Numbered from the stretch's first letter, positions 37,217 through 48,256 are shown. The stretch: DNA of 64,000 bases from Manis javanica (GCF_040802235.1 NC_133161.1:48163001-48227000), one strand, 5' to 3'. Program-made: numbers and translations. Notes: generated by a model from the letters alone, not told the origin.

Positions 37217-39120
37217 TCACATCTTCTTTATCCATTCATCTACTGACGGACACTTATGTTGCTTCCATATCTTGGCTATTTTAAATAGTGCTGCGATAAA
37301 CAAAGGGGTGCATATGTCTTTTTGAATCTGAGAAGTTGTTTTCTTTGGGTAAATTCCTTGGAGTGGAATTGCCGGGTCAAATGGTATTTCTATTTTTAGT
37401 TTTTTGAGGAACCTCCATACTGCTTTCCACATGGTTGAACTAATTTACATTCCCACCAGCAGTGTAGGAGGGTTCCTCTTTCTCCACATCATCGCCAACA
37501 TTTGTTGTTGTTTGTCTTCTGGATGTTGGCCATCCTAACTGGTGTGAGGTAATATCTGCTGTGGTTTTAATTTGCATTTCTCTGATGATTAGGGATGTGG
37601 AGCATCTTTTCATGTGCCTGTTGGCCATCTGAATTTCTTCTTTGGAGAAGTGTCTGTTCAGCTCCTCAGCCCATTTTTTAATTGGATTATTTGCTTTTTT
37701 GTTTGTTGAGGTGTATGAGCTCTTTGTATATTTTGGATGTCAACTCCTTATTGGATATGTCATTTATGAATATATTCTACCATATTGTTGGATGCCTTTT
37801 TGTTCTACTGATGGTGTTCTTTGCTGTACAGAAGCTTTTTAGTTTGATATAGTCCCAGTTGTTCATTTTTGCTTTTGTTTCCCTTGCCCATGGAGATAGG
37901 TTCATGAAGAAGTTGCTCCTGTTTATATTCAAGAGAATTTTGCCTATATTTTCTTCTCAGAGTTTTATGGTTTCTTGACTAATATTCAGGTCTTTGATCC
38001 ATTTTGAGTTTACTTTTGTGTATGGGGTTAGACAATAATCCAGTTTCATTGTCTTACATGTAGCTGTCCAGTTTTGCCAACACCAGCTGTTGAAGAGGTT
38101 GTCATTTCCCCATTGTATATCCATAGCTCCTTTATCGTATATCAATTGACCATATATACTTGGGTTAATATCTGGATTCCACTGGGCTGAGGGTCTCTTC
38201 TTGTGCCAGTACCAAATTGTCTTGATTACTGTGCTTTGTAGTAGAGCTTGAAGTTGGGGAGTGTAATGCCCCCCCCGCCACACCACTTTATTTTTCCTTC
38301 TCAGGATTGCTTTGGCTATTCAGGGTCTTTTGTGGTTCCGTATGAATTTTTGAACTATTTGCTCTAGTTCGTTGAAGAATGCTATTGGTATTTTGATAGG
38401 GATTGCATTGAATCTGTAGATTGCTTTGGGCAGGATGGCCATTTTGACAGTATTAATTCTTCCTATCCATGAGCATGGGATGTGTTTCCATTTATTGGTT
38501 TCTTCTTTAATTTCTCTCATGAGTGTCTTGTAGTATAGGTCTTTCACTTCCTTGGTTAGGTTTATTCCTAGGTATTTCATTCTTTTTGATGCAATTGTGA
38601 ATGGAATTGTTTGCCTGATTTCTCTTTCTGCTAGTTCATCGTTAGTTTATAGGAATGCAACAGATACCTGTGTATTAATTTTGTATCCCACAACTTTGCT
38701 GAATTCAGATTTTGATCTAGTAATTTTGGAGTGGATTCTTTAAGGTTTCTTTATAAACTAGCAGAAAGAGAAATCAGGAAAACAATTCCTGCAAGCAGGG
38801 ACAGTTTAACTTCTTCCTTGCCATCTGGATGCCTTTTATTTCTTTGTGTTGTCTGAATTCCCATAGCTAGGACCTCCAGTACTAAGTTGAATAGAAGTGG
38901 GGAAATGGGCATCCTTGTCTTGTTTCTGATCTTAGAGGAAAAGCTTTCAGTTTCTCGCTGTTCAGTATGATGTTGGCTGTGGGTTTTTCATATATGCCCT
39001 TTATTATGTTGAGGTACTTGCCTTCTATACCCATTTTGTTGAGATTTTTTATCATGAATGGATGTTGAATTTTGTTGAATGCTTTTTCAGCTTCTATGGA
39101 TATGATCATGTGGTTTTTGC
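37217..39120 (-). pseudogene. L1-A ORF2 C-terminal half (broken)
   Basis: Separated frames read, from the C-terminus backwards: MWKAVWRFLKKLKIEIPFDP and PAIPLQGIYPK (37217-37432), the [20 protein letters not shown] segment (37440-37628), [16 protein letters not shown] with [20 protein letters not shown] (37957-38286), [20 protein letters not shown] (38320-38580) and [18 protein letters not shown] (38882-39109). These are reverse transcriptase palm/thumb and C-terminal ORF2p sequences in the expected order. The RT active-site segment (FADD) is lost where the inverted insertion replaced about 20 bp. No functional protein can result. Confidence 0.9.
38756..38789. other. Inverted templated insertion within L1-A
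   Basis: 34 bp that are the reverse complement of 38603-38635 within the same L1, with a single mismatch. They sit where other L1 copies in the window carry about 20 bp of unrelated RT sequence. This gives an inverted repeat with about a 120-bp spacer. Confidence 0.85.
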
Positions 39121-40056
39121 CCTTTTTGTTGATGTGGTGGATGATGTTGATTATCAGGGGAACTTTTAGGAGGAAAGGTCTGTGCTCAGTCTATGTTCCT
39201 TTTTAAATGGCACCAAGAGGCTGCTTTACCCTAAAACATTGTCACAGCTAATCTGTTGGAATCATTCCTTGGGGAAGAACTATGCTCCCTGGCTGCAGGT
39301 CAAAGGTAGTCCAAATAAGTGCCAATCAAGCCTTAGAGATAGTCACTTAGAGTTAGTGCCAGCTTTCTAGAAGAACTTAATGCTTTAAGCAAGAGAAAAG
39401 AATTGCAGTCTTATTGTGAATATAAGATATGCATATCTAATAGTTGGAAATCTTATCAACTTTGTTCAAACACAGAAATGTGTGGGGCACTGACACTAAA
39501 TATTCTAGGGGGTCAGGAAAAGAAGACACGATTGCAAACTGCTGTGGGTGAATGTTTTGTGGAAGAAGTTGTAGTTTGAATGCGACCTTAACAAGTATGG
39601 ATAGAATTTTATTTATTTTTTATTTTTTTATTTTTATTTTGGTATCACTAATCTACAGTTACAGAAAGAACATTATGTTTACTAGGTTCCCCCCTTCACC
39701 AAGTCCCCCCCACATACCCCTCAACAGTCACTGTCCATCTGCGTAGTAAGATGCTATAAAATCACTACTTGTCTTCTCTGTGTTGCACAGCCCTCCCTGT
39801 GCCCCCCATGCACTATACATGCTAATCGTAATGCCCTCTTTCTTTTCCCCCGCCCTTATCCCTCCCTTCCCACCCATCGTTCCCAGTCCCTTTCCCTTTA
39901 GTAACTATTAGTCCATTCTTGGATTCTGTGATTCTGCTGCTATTTTGTTCCTTCAGTTTTCCTTTGTTCTTATACTCCACAGATGAGTGAAATCATTTGG
40001 TACTTGTCCTTCTCCGCCTGGCTTATTTCACTGAGCATAATACCCTCTAGCTCCAT

Positions 40057-40752
40057 TCATGTTGTTGTGAATGGTAGGATCTGTTTTTTTCTTATGGCTC
40101 CGTAATATTCCATTGTGTATATGTACCACATCTTCCTTATCCATTCATCTACTGATGGACATTTAGGTTGCTTCCATATCTTGGCTATTGTAAATAGTGC
40201 AGCGATAAACATAGGGGTGCATCTGTCTTTTTCAAACTGGAGTGCTGCATTCTTAGGGTAAATTCCTAGAAGTGGAATTCCTGGGTCAAATGGTATTTCT
40301 ATTTTGAGCATTCTGAGGAACCTCCATACTGCTTTCCACAATGGTTGAACTAGTTTACGTTCCCACCAGCAGTGTAGGAGGGTTCCCCTTTCTCCACAAC
40401 CTCACCAACATTTGTTGTTGTTTGTCTTATTGATAATGGCGATCCTTACTGGTGTGAGGTGATATCTCATTGTGGTTTTAGTTTGCATTTCTCTGATGAT
40501 TAGCAATGTGGAGCATCTTTTCATGTGCCTGTTGGCCATCTGGATTTCTTCTTTAGAGAACTGTCTATTCAGCTCCTCTGCCCATTTTTTAATTGGATTA
40601 TTTGCTTTTTGTTTGTTGAGGCATGTGAGCTGTTTATATATTTTGGATGTCAGTCCTTTATCGGATCTGTCATTTATGAATATGTCCTCCCATACTGTAG
40701 GATACCTTTTTGTTCTATTGATGGTGTCCTTTTCACCTTGATATAGTCCCAC
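40057..40752 (-). pseudogene. L1-B ORF2 C-terminal region (frameshifted)
   Basis: Two frames, 40402-40752 and 40057-40341, give [40 protein letters not shown] and [20 protein letters not shown], then MWKAVWRFLRMLKIEIPFDP and WYIYTMEYYGAIRKKQILPF. This is the cysteine-rich C-terminal part of L1 ORF2p. A roughly 27-bp deletion near 40728-40740 removes the sequence encoding the usual LKSFCTAK segment and shifts the frame. Confidence 0.88.
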
Positions 40753-40806
40753 TTGTTCATTTTTGCCTTTGTTTCCCTTGCCTGGGGAGATATGTTCATG
40801 AAGAAG

Positions 40807-41292
40807 TCACTCATGTTTATATCCATGAAATTTTTGCCTATGTTTTTTTTCTAAGAGTTTTATGGTTTCATAACTTACATTCAGGTCTTTGATCCATTTG
40901 GAGTTTACTTTTGTGTATGGGGTTAGACAGTGATCCAGTTTCATTCTCTTACATGTAGCTGTCCAGTTTTGCCAGCACAATCTGTTGAAGAGACTGTCAT
41001 TTCCCCATTGTATGTCCATGGCTCCTTTATTGTATATTAATTGGCCATATATGTTTGGGTTAATGTCTGGAGTCTCTATTCTGTTCCACTGGTCTGTGGC
41101 TCTGTTCTTGTTGTTCAGTGCCTCTGTGTCCTTACTTATTTTCTCTCTGGTGGATCTGTCCTTTGAAGTGAGTGGTGTGTTAAAGTCTCCCAAAATGAAT
41201 GCATTGCATTCTATTTCCTCCTTTAATTCTGTTAGTATTTGTTTCACATATATTGGTGCTCCTGTATTGGGTGCATATATGTTTATAATCAT
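40807..41292 (-). pseudogene. L1-B ORF2 endonuclease/C-terminal in-frame fusion
   Basis: A 161-codon open frame. Residues 1 to about 61 ([42 protein letters not shown]) come from the apurinic-type endonuclease domain. From about residue 62 the sequence jumps to the late RT/C-terminal region ([39 protein letters not shown]). The junction on + is near 41110. In L1-E the same two points (58762 and 60903) are about 2.1 kb apart, so the whole RT core is missing. The frame happens to stay open across the join. It lacks both a complete endonuclease and the RT, so no activity is expected. Confidence 0.85.
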
Positions 41293-41441
41293 TATAATGT
41301 CTTGTTGGACTGACCCTTTATCATTATGTAATGTCCTTCTTTATCTCTTGTTACTTTCTTTATTTTGAAGTCTATTTTGTCTGATACTAGTATTGCAACA
41401 CCTGCTTTTTTCTCTCTATTGTTTGCATGAAATATCTTTCT

Positions 41442-41642
41442 CTATCCCTTGACTTTTAATCTGTGCATGTCTTTGGATTTGAGGTGAGTCTCTTGTAAGC
41501 AGTATATAGATGGGTCTTGCTTTTTTATCCATTCTGTTTCTCTGTGTCTTTTGATTGGTGCATTCAGTCCATTTACATTTAGGGTGATTATTGAAAGGTA
41601 TGTACTTATCGCCATTTCAGGCTTTAGATTCGTGCTTACCAA
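41442..41642 (-). pseudogene. L1-B ORF2 start (endonuclease N-terminus)
   Basis: Begins MVSTNLKPEMAISTYLSIIT and continues LNVNGLNAPIKRHRETEW and QETHLKSKDMHRLKVKG. The N (LNVNGLN) and E (QETHLKSKD) residues of the endonuclease active site are present. It stops where other copies have a tryptophan codon (TGG to TAG), after 66 codons. It lies 165 bp downstream of ORF1, the normal L1 arrangement. Confidence 0.88.
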
Positions 41643-41806
41643 AGGTTCAAGGTTAGCTTCTTTACTACCTTAATGTCTAACCTAACTCACTTACTGAGCT
41701 ATTATAAACACAGTTTGATGATTATTTCTCTTCCATCTTTTTCCTCCTCCTCCATTTTTCATATGTTGGGTGTTTTGTTCTGTGATCTTTTTAGGAGTGC
41801 TCCCAT

Positions 41807-42697
41807 CTAGAGCAGTCCCTCTAAGATACCCTGTAGAGGTGGTTTGTGGAAGGCACATTCCCTCAACTTTTGCTTGTCTGGGAATTGTTTAATCCCTCCT
41901 TCATATTTAAATGGTAATCGTACTGGATACAGTATCCTAGGTTCAAGGCCCTTCTGTTTCATTGCATTAAATATATCATGACATTCTCTTCTGGCCTGTA
42001 AGGTTTCTGTTGAGATGTCTGATGTTATAGCCTGATGGGTTTTCCTTTGTAGGTGACCTTTTTTTTCCTCTCTGGCTGCCTTTAATACTGTGTCCTTGTC
42101 CTTGATCTTTGCGATTTTAATTATTATGTGTCTTGGTGTTGTCCTCTTTGGATCCTGTCTCTTGGGAGTTCTTTGTATCTCCGTAGTCTGAGCAAGTATT
42201 TCCTCCCCCAGTTTGGGGAAGTTCTCAGCAATTATTTCTTCAAAGACACTTTCTATCCTTTTTTCTCTCTCTTCTTCTTCTGGTACCCCTATAATGCAGA
42301 TATTGTTCCTTTTGGATTGGTCACACAGTTCTCTTAATATTGTTTCATTCCTGGAGATCCTTTTATCTCTCTCTGCATCAGCTTCTATGTGTTCCTGTTC
42401 TCTGGTTTCTATTCCATCAATGGCCTCTTGCATCTTATCCATTATGCTTATAAATCCTTCCAGAGTTTGTTTCACTTCTGTAATCTCTCTCCGGACATCT
42501 GTAATCTCCCTCCAGATGTCTGTAATCTCCCTCCAGACTTCATCCCTTAGCTCTTGCATATTTCTCTGCAGCTCTGTCAGCATGTTTATGATTTTTATTT
42601 TGAATTCTTTTTCAGGGAGACTGGTTAGGTCTGCCTCTGGAGATCCTTTCTCAGGTGTAACTATCTTGGACTGGACCAGATTTTTTTGCCTTTTCAT
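41807..42697 (-). CDS. L1-B ORF1 (intact 296-codon frame)
   Basis: L1 ORF1p is a trimeric RNA-binding chaperone that packages L1 RNA. The frame is open for 296 codons. The N-terminal coiled coil (about residues 35-110) contains three consecutive heptads reading WREITDI, WREITDV and RREITEV, encoded by a 21-bp tandem repeat. The RRM-like core follows (NNICIIGVPEEEEREKRIES, IAENFPKLGEEI), then the C-terminal domain (PRHIIIKIAKIKDKDTVLKA, ETLQARRECHDIFNAMKQKG, YEGGIKQFPDKQKLRE). It is somewhat shorter than human ORF1p (338). The RNP motif region is altered (ECHDI where related copies have EWHDV). Whether it is translated is unknown. It is antisense to SKAP2. Confidence 0.88.
   Translation of the reverse strand: MKRQKNLVQSKIVTPEKGSPEADLTSLPEKEFKIKIINMLTELQRNMQELRDEVWREITDIWREITDVRREITEVKQTLEGFISIMDKMQEAIDGIETREQEHIEADAERDKRISRNETILRELCDQSKRNNICIIGVPEEEEREKRIESVFEEIIAENFPKLGEEILAQTTEIQRTPKRQDPKRTTPRHIIIKIAKIKDKDTVLKAAREEKKGHLQRKTHQAITSDISTETLQARRECHDIFNAMKQKGLEPRILYPVRLPFKYEGGIKQFPDKQKLRECAFHKPPLQGILEGLL
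42477..42539 (-). repeat. 21-bp x3 tandem repeat in L1-B ORF1
   Basis: Three 21-bp units starting at 42477, 42498 and 42519, each like TCTGTAATCTCCCTCCAGA on +, encode three successive coiled-coil heptads on the minus strand. L1-D lacks this expansion at the same place. Confidence 0.9.
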
Positions 42698-43837
42698 GGT
42701 GATAGCAGTAGCTGTAGGCAGGTTATGGGTGTGTCAGCTGGGAGAAGAAAGTCCTTTCCTGCTTGCTGGATGCCTTGCCCTTCTCTGCTGCCTGTGTTCG
42801 TTACCCACACTCCTGGAGGAGCCACCGGGTTAGTCCCCTAAGCTGCTGTGGGCAGGGTGTCTGTCAGCAGCACGGAGCCCTGCGGGGAGTGGCAGGCACA
42901 CCAGGTGCGCTCCTCCATGCTAGCGGAGAGCCTGCCGGGCAGCTGTGTGGCAGCAGTGGCCTTTGAGTCTGGCCTGGGTAGCTGTGAGTTGGGCTGGGAT
43001 TCTGGTCAGTTGCTGGGAGCATGCCTGCTCCCTCTGGCTCCTCTGCAGGCGCACGCAGGGCTCTTCTGCACAGGCTTCTACCGGGCTCCTCTGGCTTCAC
43101 TGCCACCGGTGCATGCAAGCTGCGCCTGGGCTGTTCGGTTGCACCGCTGTGAGCTAGCACAAGCCTCTCCTGTGGCGCACAGATCTGCTCTCAGTCCTTT
43201 CCGGCGCTGCCGTCCCCGGCGCTCGCTACCTCTCTCCTGCTACTGGGCCAGTGTGTCAGGGTCTGCGCCAGTTGGAGGAATTACTGTCAGGCTGCTTAGT
43301 GCCATGAGGGGCTTCAGAGCTGCACTGCCTCCCCGGGGTTTAGGGCGCCTAAGTTTCCCCGGTATTCCCAGCTTCCGGGACAACTTCGTCCAGCTATGGG
43401 GTCCCTGTCTCTTTAAGAGTTGCAGAAAGCACTAGCTTTTCTTTTGCTTCAGGGGCACCGGTTGTGGGGGTGCCCACAGGTTTTGCTTTTCCATTTCTCT
43501 AATATCCAGCACCCCGTGCACCTTGTGTCTGCGTTCTGGGTGCGGATTTCTAGAGCTGGTTGTTTAGCAGTCCTGGGCTTTCACTCCCTCCCTGTTCCAA
43601 CTCCTTACTTCCTGCCAGGTTTTGGGGTGGGGGATCGTTCGGGTCCTGCCTGGCCGTGGCTTGTATCATCATGTGATGTTGAGTTCTCGCAGATGTAGAT
43701 GTATCCTGGCTGTTGTACTGCATCCACTGGTGTCTCTTTTAGGAATAGTTGTGTTTATTGCATTTTCATAAATATGTATGTTTTGGGGAGGGGATTTTCT
43801 CTGAGCTACTCACGCCACCATCTTCCCGTGATCCCCC
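42698..43837 (-). other. L1-B 5' UTR (CpG-rich)
   Basis: About 1.1 kb upstream of L1-B ORF1 on the minus strand, with many CpGs (for example 43190-43390) against the AT-rich intron. It ends at the TSD, so the 5' end is complete. The long open frames on both strands here (such as 42848-43435 on +) reflect GC composition, not genes. Confidence 0.75.
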
Positions 43838-44717
43838 TAGAATTTTAGTTAGTAGAGAGTGGAGGGAAGAATGCCTTTCAGGTAAGCTGAGACAGTGGAG
43901 ATACAAGGAAATGGATCTGAAAATGGATGTAATTCGAGAAACTGAAAAGATCAATGTGACCTAGAGAGACTGAAGAAAATTGGGAGGTGAGGATTGACAA
44001 GGGTGGGAGGTAAAAAAAGTTGGCTTTGACTTCATACCCTAATTCGGCCACTAATGGAGTTAATCTGCCTAACACACTACCTTTATGAATTGGCTTCAAC
44101 TTCTTTACAAAGAATCCCATTATTTTAGGCAAGGTAGAATTTAATTATTGAGGACTTTAAAATGGTGTCATAGGAGTTGAGTCAGTAAACAAAATGAGCA
44201 TCCATCTTTGATGTTTGAATGAGTGAATGTTATGATGATGAAAAGTATTTTAGAACTATTTTAGTATTTTTAAATAAAGAGTATTTTAGAACTATTAGTT
44301 GTGTGATATAGATGGATTGAAGGGAATGAAAATCTGTAGTCCTTGAGATAAGAGGCTCGTCCATTAAGCCAGATGTGAAGTGATCAGAGATTAGACCAAG
44401 GGGTAGGATTGGGTCAGTGAAACTAGAAAGGAAAGGATACATCTGAAGAAGAATGGACAGGACTTGGTAGTGGATATGTGTAGAGTTTTAAAAAGAGAAA
44501 AGCCAAAAGTGATCACAAAATTCTAAATTAAATGACTTGGAAAATTGACTGAAATGTGTGTGGGAGAAGAGGGTTAGAGAGAGATGCAAATGATGGTGAG
44601 TTTGGGTTTGAACAGTTGAGTTTGAGGTAATGGTGGATACCCAAACTGCCTACTAATTATCTAGAAATATGGGATAATGAAATATGAGACTTATTTCAGT
44701 CACCCTACAAATTAAAC

Positions 44718-44960
44718 ACAGTGGTTGAGAACAAGTTCTGCTATCACACTGCCTGGGTTAAAATGCTGGCCTCTTTATTATTTATCTGTGTGACCTCCAA
44801 CAACATTTCTTAACCTATTTGAGTTTCTTCATCTATTACCTGAGGGTAATAACACCACCCATATCCTATAGCTATTATGAGGATTAAATAGAATAAGCAT
44901 ATACAGAGTTTACTATATGGTCCATAGTAAGGACATATTAAATGCAATGTATTATCGTTA
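44718..44960 (+). repeat. MIR SINE (sense)
   Basis: CACAGTGGTTGAGAACAAGT, CACTGCCTGGGTTAAAATGC, TCTGTGTGACCTCCAACAAC, TTGAGTTTCTTCATCTATTA and ATTATGAGGATTAAATAGAA occur in the order of the full MIR consensus, including the tRNA-like head with B-box remnant. Confidence 0.8.
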
Positions 44961-45664
44961 TCCAGCCTATTTGGGGGATTGCCTTAGATAAATGTTCTTG
45001 TATTTGACACAACTGTATGCATGATATGTTGTTTATCCTCCATGCTACATAACTCACATGTTTCACTGGATAAGCTGGATTTTTGTAGGCTTTGCAATTG
45101 TTAGTTTTAGAAACTCAAAATACCTGGTTATTTTTTAAATTGAGTATTCTGTGTTGAAACAGTTCGTGGTTAAATTTTCTGTAGTAAACTAATCAGATAT
45201 TTGCCCAGAACCACCCTACTTCTCTGTGCCTTAACTTTCCTCTATTGAGAAAATAATGAGAACATGAGCATAGATAAGATTTTGCGGATAGACATCATGA
45301 GCCCTTAGAAAGGAGTCACTCATTTTATACATGAGTCAGTAGCCAGTGACTTTAAAAATTGCAAAGTTTTGAGCATATTTGAATGAGTTTGAGCTATATT
45401 AGAAGATTCATAAAGCTATACATGGAAAAAAAAGTGGGAAAAGAAGTGACCCAAAATATTAGGAAACAGGATATTAATCAATGTCTCTTTATTGTCATTC
45501 AAGATCCACATGGGATAATGTTAAAGACAATAACAGGTCTAAGAAAGAGTAGTACACATGACTCAGATGCAGGGCTGAAAAGTCATTAGTAGTAAATAAA
45601 TGCTCTGTTAATTAAAAAAAAATAGGTCAGAGCAGATTAATTTGTGCAAACTAAAAATGTATGT

Positions 45665-46245
45665 ACAAGTATTTATCTGAATATGTTTTCATTTCTACTG
45701 GATATATACCTAGGAGTGTTGATGCTGGGTCATGTGGTAACTCCAGGTTTAGCTTTTTGAGGAATTGTCAGTTTTCCAAAGCACTGTACCATCTTTTTCC
45801 CACCAGCAATGTGTGAAGATTTCCATTTCGCCATCTCCTGAACACTTGTTACTGTTTCTCTTTATTTTAGCCATCCTAGTGGATGTTAAGTTGTACCTCA
45901 TTATGGTTTTGATTTGTATTTTTCTAATGACTAGTGATGTTGATGATCTTTTCAAGTGCTTGTATCTTCTTTGGAGAATGACTAATCTTTTCCCCATTTT
46001 TCAATTGGGCTGTCTTTTTATTGTTAAGTTCTAAGAGTTCTTTATATATTTTAGCTTCCAGTCTCTTATCAGATAAATAATTTGTGAGTACTTTCTCCAG
46101 TTCTGTGGGTTGTTATTTCACTTTCTTGGTGGTGATGCCTTTTAAGCAGAAAAGTTTTACATTTTGATGAAGTCTAGTTTGCCTATTTTTTCTTTTGTTG
46201 CCTGTGCTTTTGTTGTTATGTCTAAGAAGTCTTTACCTAACTAAA
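45665..46245 (-). mobile_element. L1-C: old L1M fragment (antisense)
   Basis: The + strand reads GGATATATACCTAGGAGTGT, GTACCATCTTTTTCCCACCA, CACTTGTTACTGTTTCTCTT, GGTTTTGATTTGTATTTTTC and ATGTCTAAGAAGTCTTTACC, which is antisense L1 ORF2 C-terminus and 3' region. It is far more diverged than L1-A, L1-B, L1-D or L1-E and its ORF is destroyed, so it predates them. Confidence 0.8.
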
Positions 46246-47123
46246 GATTCTTAAAGTGTTCTTAATTCAAGACTGTTATTTCTCAAAATACTAAGTTTTT
46301 TTACTCAAAAGAATTGTAAAATTAACATATTTGTTAAAATAGGGACATATTCTAGCCCACCTTTAATGTTACTGTTGCTTAGTGCATATTTTAAAAATTG
46401 TGCAAGTGGCAAAAAGTAATTTTCTTGCTGTGCCTTCACAGCTCAGTGAGCTCTCAATTTCTGTAGACTTTAACATCATTTAAAAAAAGAATTATTGAGA
46501 CTGGGATTAAAGATGGCGGCATGAGAGGAGAGACAGAGGCTTCCTCCTAAAACGATACAATTAGAAAATTTAATTGGCACAACTAATCCTGAGAGAGCAA
46601 CAGGAAAGAGGACAGCATCAGACTGCACACACCTGGAGAAAAGAGCAGACCTCAGCGTAACATACCAGAGCTGTGGCTCCACGGGACCCAAGCCCCTCCC
46701 ACACCCCAGCTGACCTGCATGAGGAAGACAAATGGAGCAGGGAGGGAGTGGAAGGCTTGGGACTGCTGAATACCTAGCTCCGGAGATCTGCTCTGGGAGC
46801 ACAAACCTACATTTCATGGTGCTTTCTTGAGACTCGCATGACTACTGAGTTGGAAAGTTAATACAGGCAGAGTGCCTTGGGAGACTGAGATTCCGGCTGC
46901 TTGTGGAAAGCAGGGATCCATATCTGGCTGCTCTGGGACAAAAACTTATACCTGTGTAACTGGCCCACTGGCTTAGGCAGTGGAGACAGGCACAGCAGCT
47001 GGGAGGCGGGGAACAGCTCTTTCCTATCCCAAGTACCACTTCCCTGCGACCCCCGACATTGCTTCAGGGGCTCAGCAGCTCCAGAATAGAGCTTCTGGAC
47101 ACTAGAGGGCACCATATACAAAC

Positions 47124-47974
47124 ATGAAGCACCAAAGGAACCTTGTCCAGAGTAAAATTGTTAATACAACTCCCGAGAAAGATTTAAATAATATGGACCT
47201 CGTGACTCTTCCTGAAAGGGAGTTCAAAATAAAAATCATCAACATCCTAATGGAGGTATGGAAAGACATCCAAGAACTCAGGAATGAATTCAGGTCAGAG
47301 ATCCAATTGTTAAAGAGCACGATGGAGGGTATTAAAAGCAGGTTGGATACGGTGGAGGAGACAATAAATGAAATAGAAACTAGAGAAGAGGAATACAAAG
47401 AAGCTGAGGCACAGAGAGAAAAAGGATCTCTAAAAATGAAAGAATATTGAGAGAACTGTGTGACCAATCCAAGCTGAACAGTATTTGCGTTATAGGGATA
47501 CCAGAAGAAGAAGAGAGAGAGAAAGGGATAGAAAGTGTCTTTGAGGAGGTAGTTGCTGAAAACTTCCCCAATCTGGGGAAGGAGATAGTCTCTCAGGCCA
47601 TGGAGATCCACAGATCCCCCTACACAAGGGATCCAAGGAAGACAACACCAAGACACATAGTAATTAAAATGGGAAAGTTCAAGGATAAGGAAAGACTGTT
47701 AAAAGCAGCCAGAGGCAGAAATAAGATCATATACAAAGGAAAGCCCATCAAACTAACATCAGACTTCTCAGCAGAAACTTTACAGGCCAGAAGGGAGTGG
47801 CATGATGTACTTAATGCCATGAAGCAGAACGGCCTGGAACCAAGATTACTTTATTCGGCAAGATTATCATTTAAATTTGAAGGAGGGATTAAACAATTTC
47901 CAGATAAGCAAAAGCTGAGAGAGTTTACCTCCCACAAACCATCTCTGCAGTCTATTTTGGAGGGACTGCTTTAG
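47124..47974 (+). pseudogene. L1-D ORF1 (one frameshift)
   Basis: Starts MKHQRNLVQSKIVNTTPEKD and stays open to about codon 100 (EEYKEAEAQREK). There a single missing A in the A-run near 47420 shifts the frame and produces a stop at 47450. The remainder continues in the other frame from 47447 (MRELCDQSKLNSICVIGIPE) through the RRM-like and C-terminal domains (ETLQARREWHDVLNAMKQNG) to a normal stop at 47974. Apart from this one-base loss the 284-codon ORF1 is complete. It has a plain coiled coil without the heptad expansion of L1-B. Confidence 0.9.
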
Positions 47975-48256
47975 ATGGAAGTGTTCCTAGGGTTGGATAG
48001 CTGTCACCAGAGGTAGTAAAATCACGGTAGGGAGGGTGGAGCACCTGATTGTGAGGCAAATGCAAAATTAAGTTGACTATCCCAAAGTCAATCAAGAGAT
48101 AGAGAAAAAGTATAGAATTTGATACCTAATATATAAAGAATGAAGGAGGAAGAAAAAGGAGGAGAAATAGAAAAGAACCTTTAGATTGTGTTTGTATCAG
48201 CATACTAAGTGAGTTAAGTTAGACTCTTCGATAGTAAGGAAAGTAAACTGGAACCT

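Larger units (their letters stand above)
36705..39167 (-). mobile_element. L1-A: 5'-truncated L1 (antisense)
   Basis: A 14-bp direct repeat TCAGGGGAACTTTT at 36705-36718 and 39154-39167 flanks the element. Poly-T at its left end marks a minus-strand L1 inserted by target-primed reverse transcription. The 3' UTR occupies about 36719-37210 and ORF2 sequence follows to 39153, where it is truncated within the reverse transcriptase region. Its 3' UTR head differs from those of L1-B and L1-E, so it is a different subfamily. ORF2 is split by many frameshifts and by a small inverted templated insertion near 38.76 kb. Confidence 0.9.
39602..43847 (-). mobile_element. L1-B: 5'-complete, internally deleted L1 (antisense)
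   Basis: A 10-bp direct repeat TAGAATTTTA at 39602-39611 and 43838-43847 flanks the element. Order on the minus strand: a 5' UTR with a CpG-rich core (about 43830-42700) beginning with a YY1-like motif (GCCACCATCTT on +, 43814-43824), an intact ORF1, the ORF2 endonuclease start, a large internal deletion, the ORF2 C-terminus, and a 3' UTR with a C-rich (G-rich on minus) stretch at 39846-39900 and a T-rich tail. Total 4.2 kb instead of about 6 kb. Confidence 0.92.

Noticed and set aside
42213..42833. 206-codon open frame opposite L1-B ORF1
   Set aside because: It is the antisense shadow of ORF1, rich in leucine, serine and phenylalanine as expected from reversing lysine/glutamate-rich codons.
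42848..43435. 195-codon open frame in the L1-B 5' UTR
   Set aside because: It sits in GC-rich L1 5' UTR sequence, antisense to the element, without conserved protein features. L1-E has no matching frame.
47102..47656. 184-codon minus-strand frame opposite L1-D ORF1
   Set aside because: Antisense shadow of ORF1, the mirror of the frame seen at 42213-42833.
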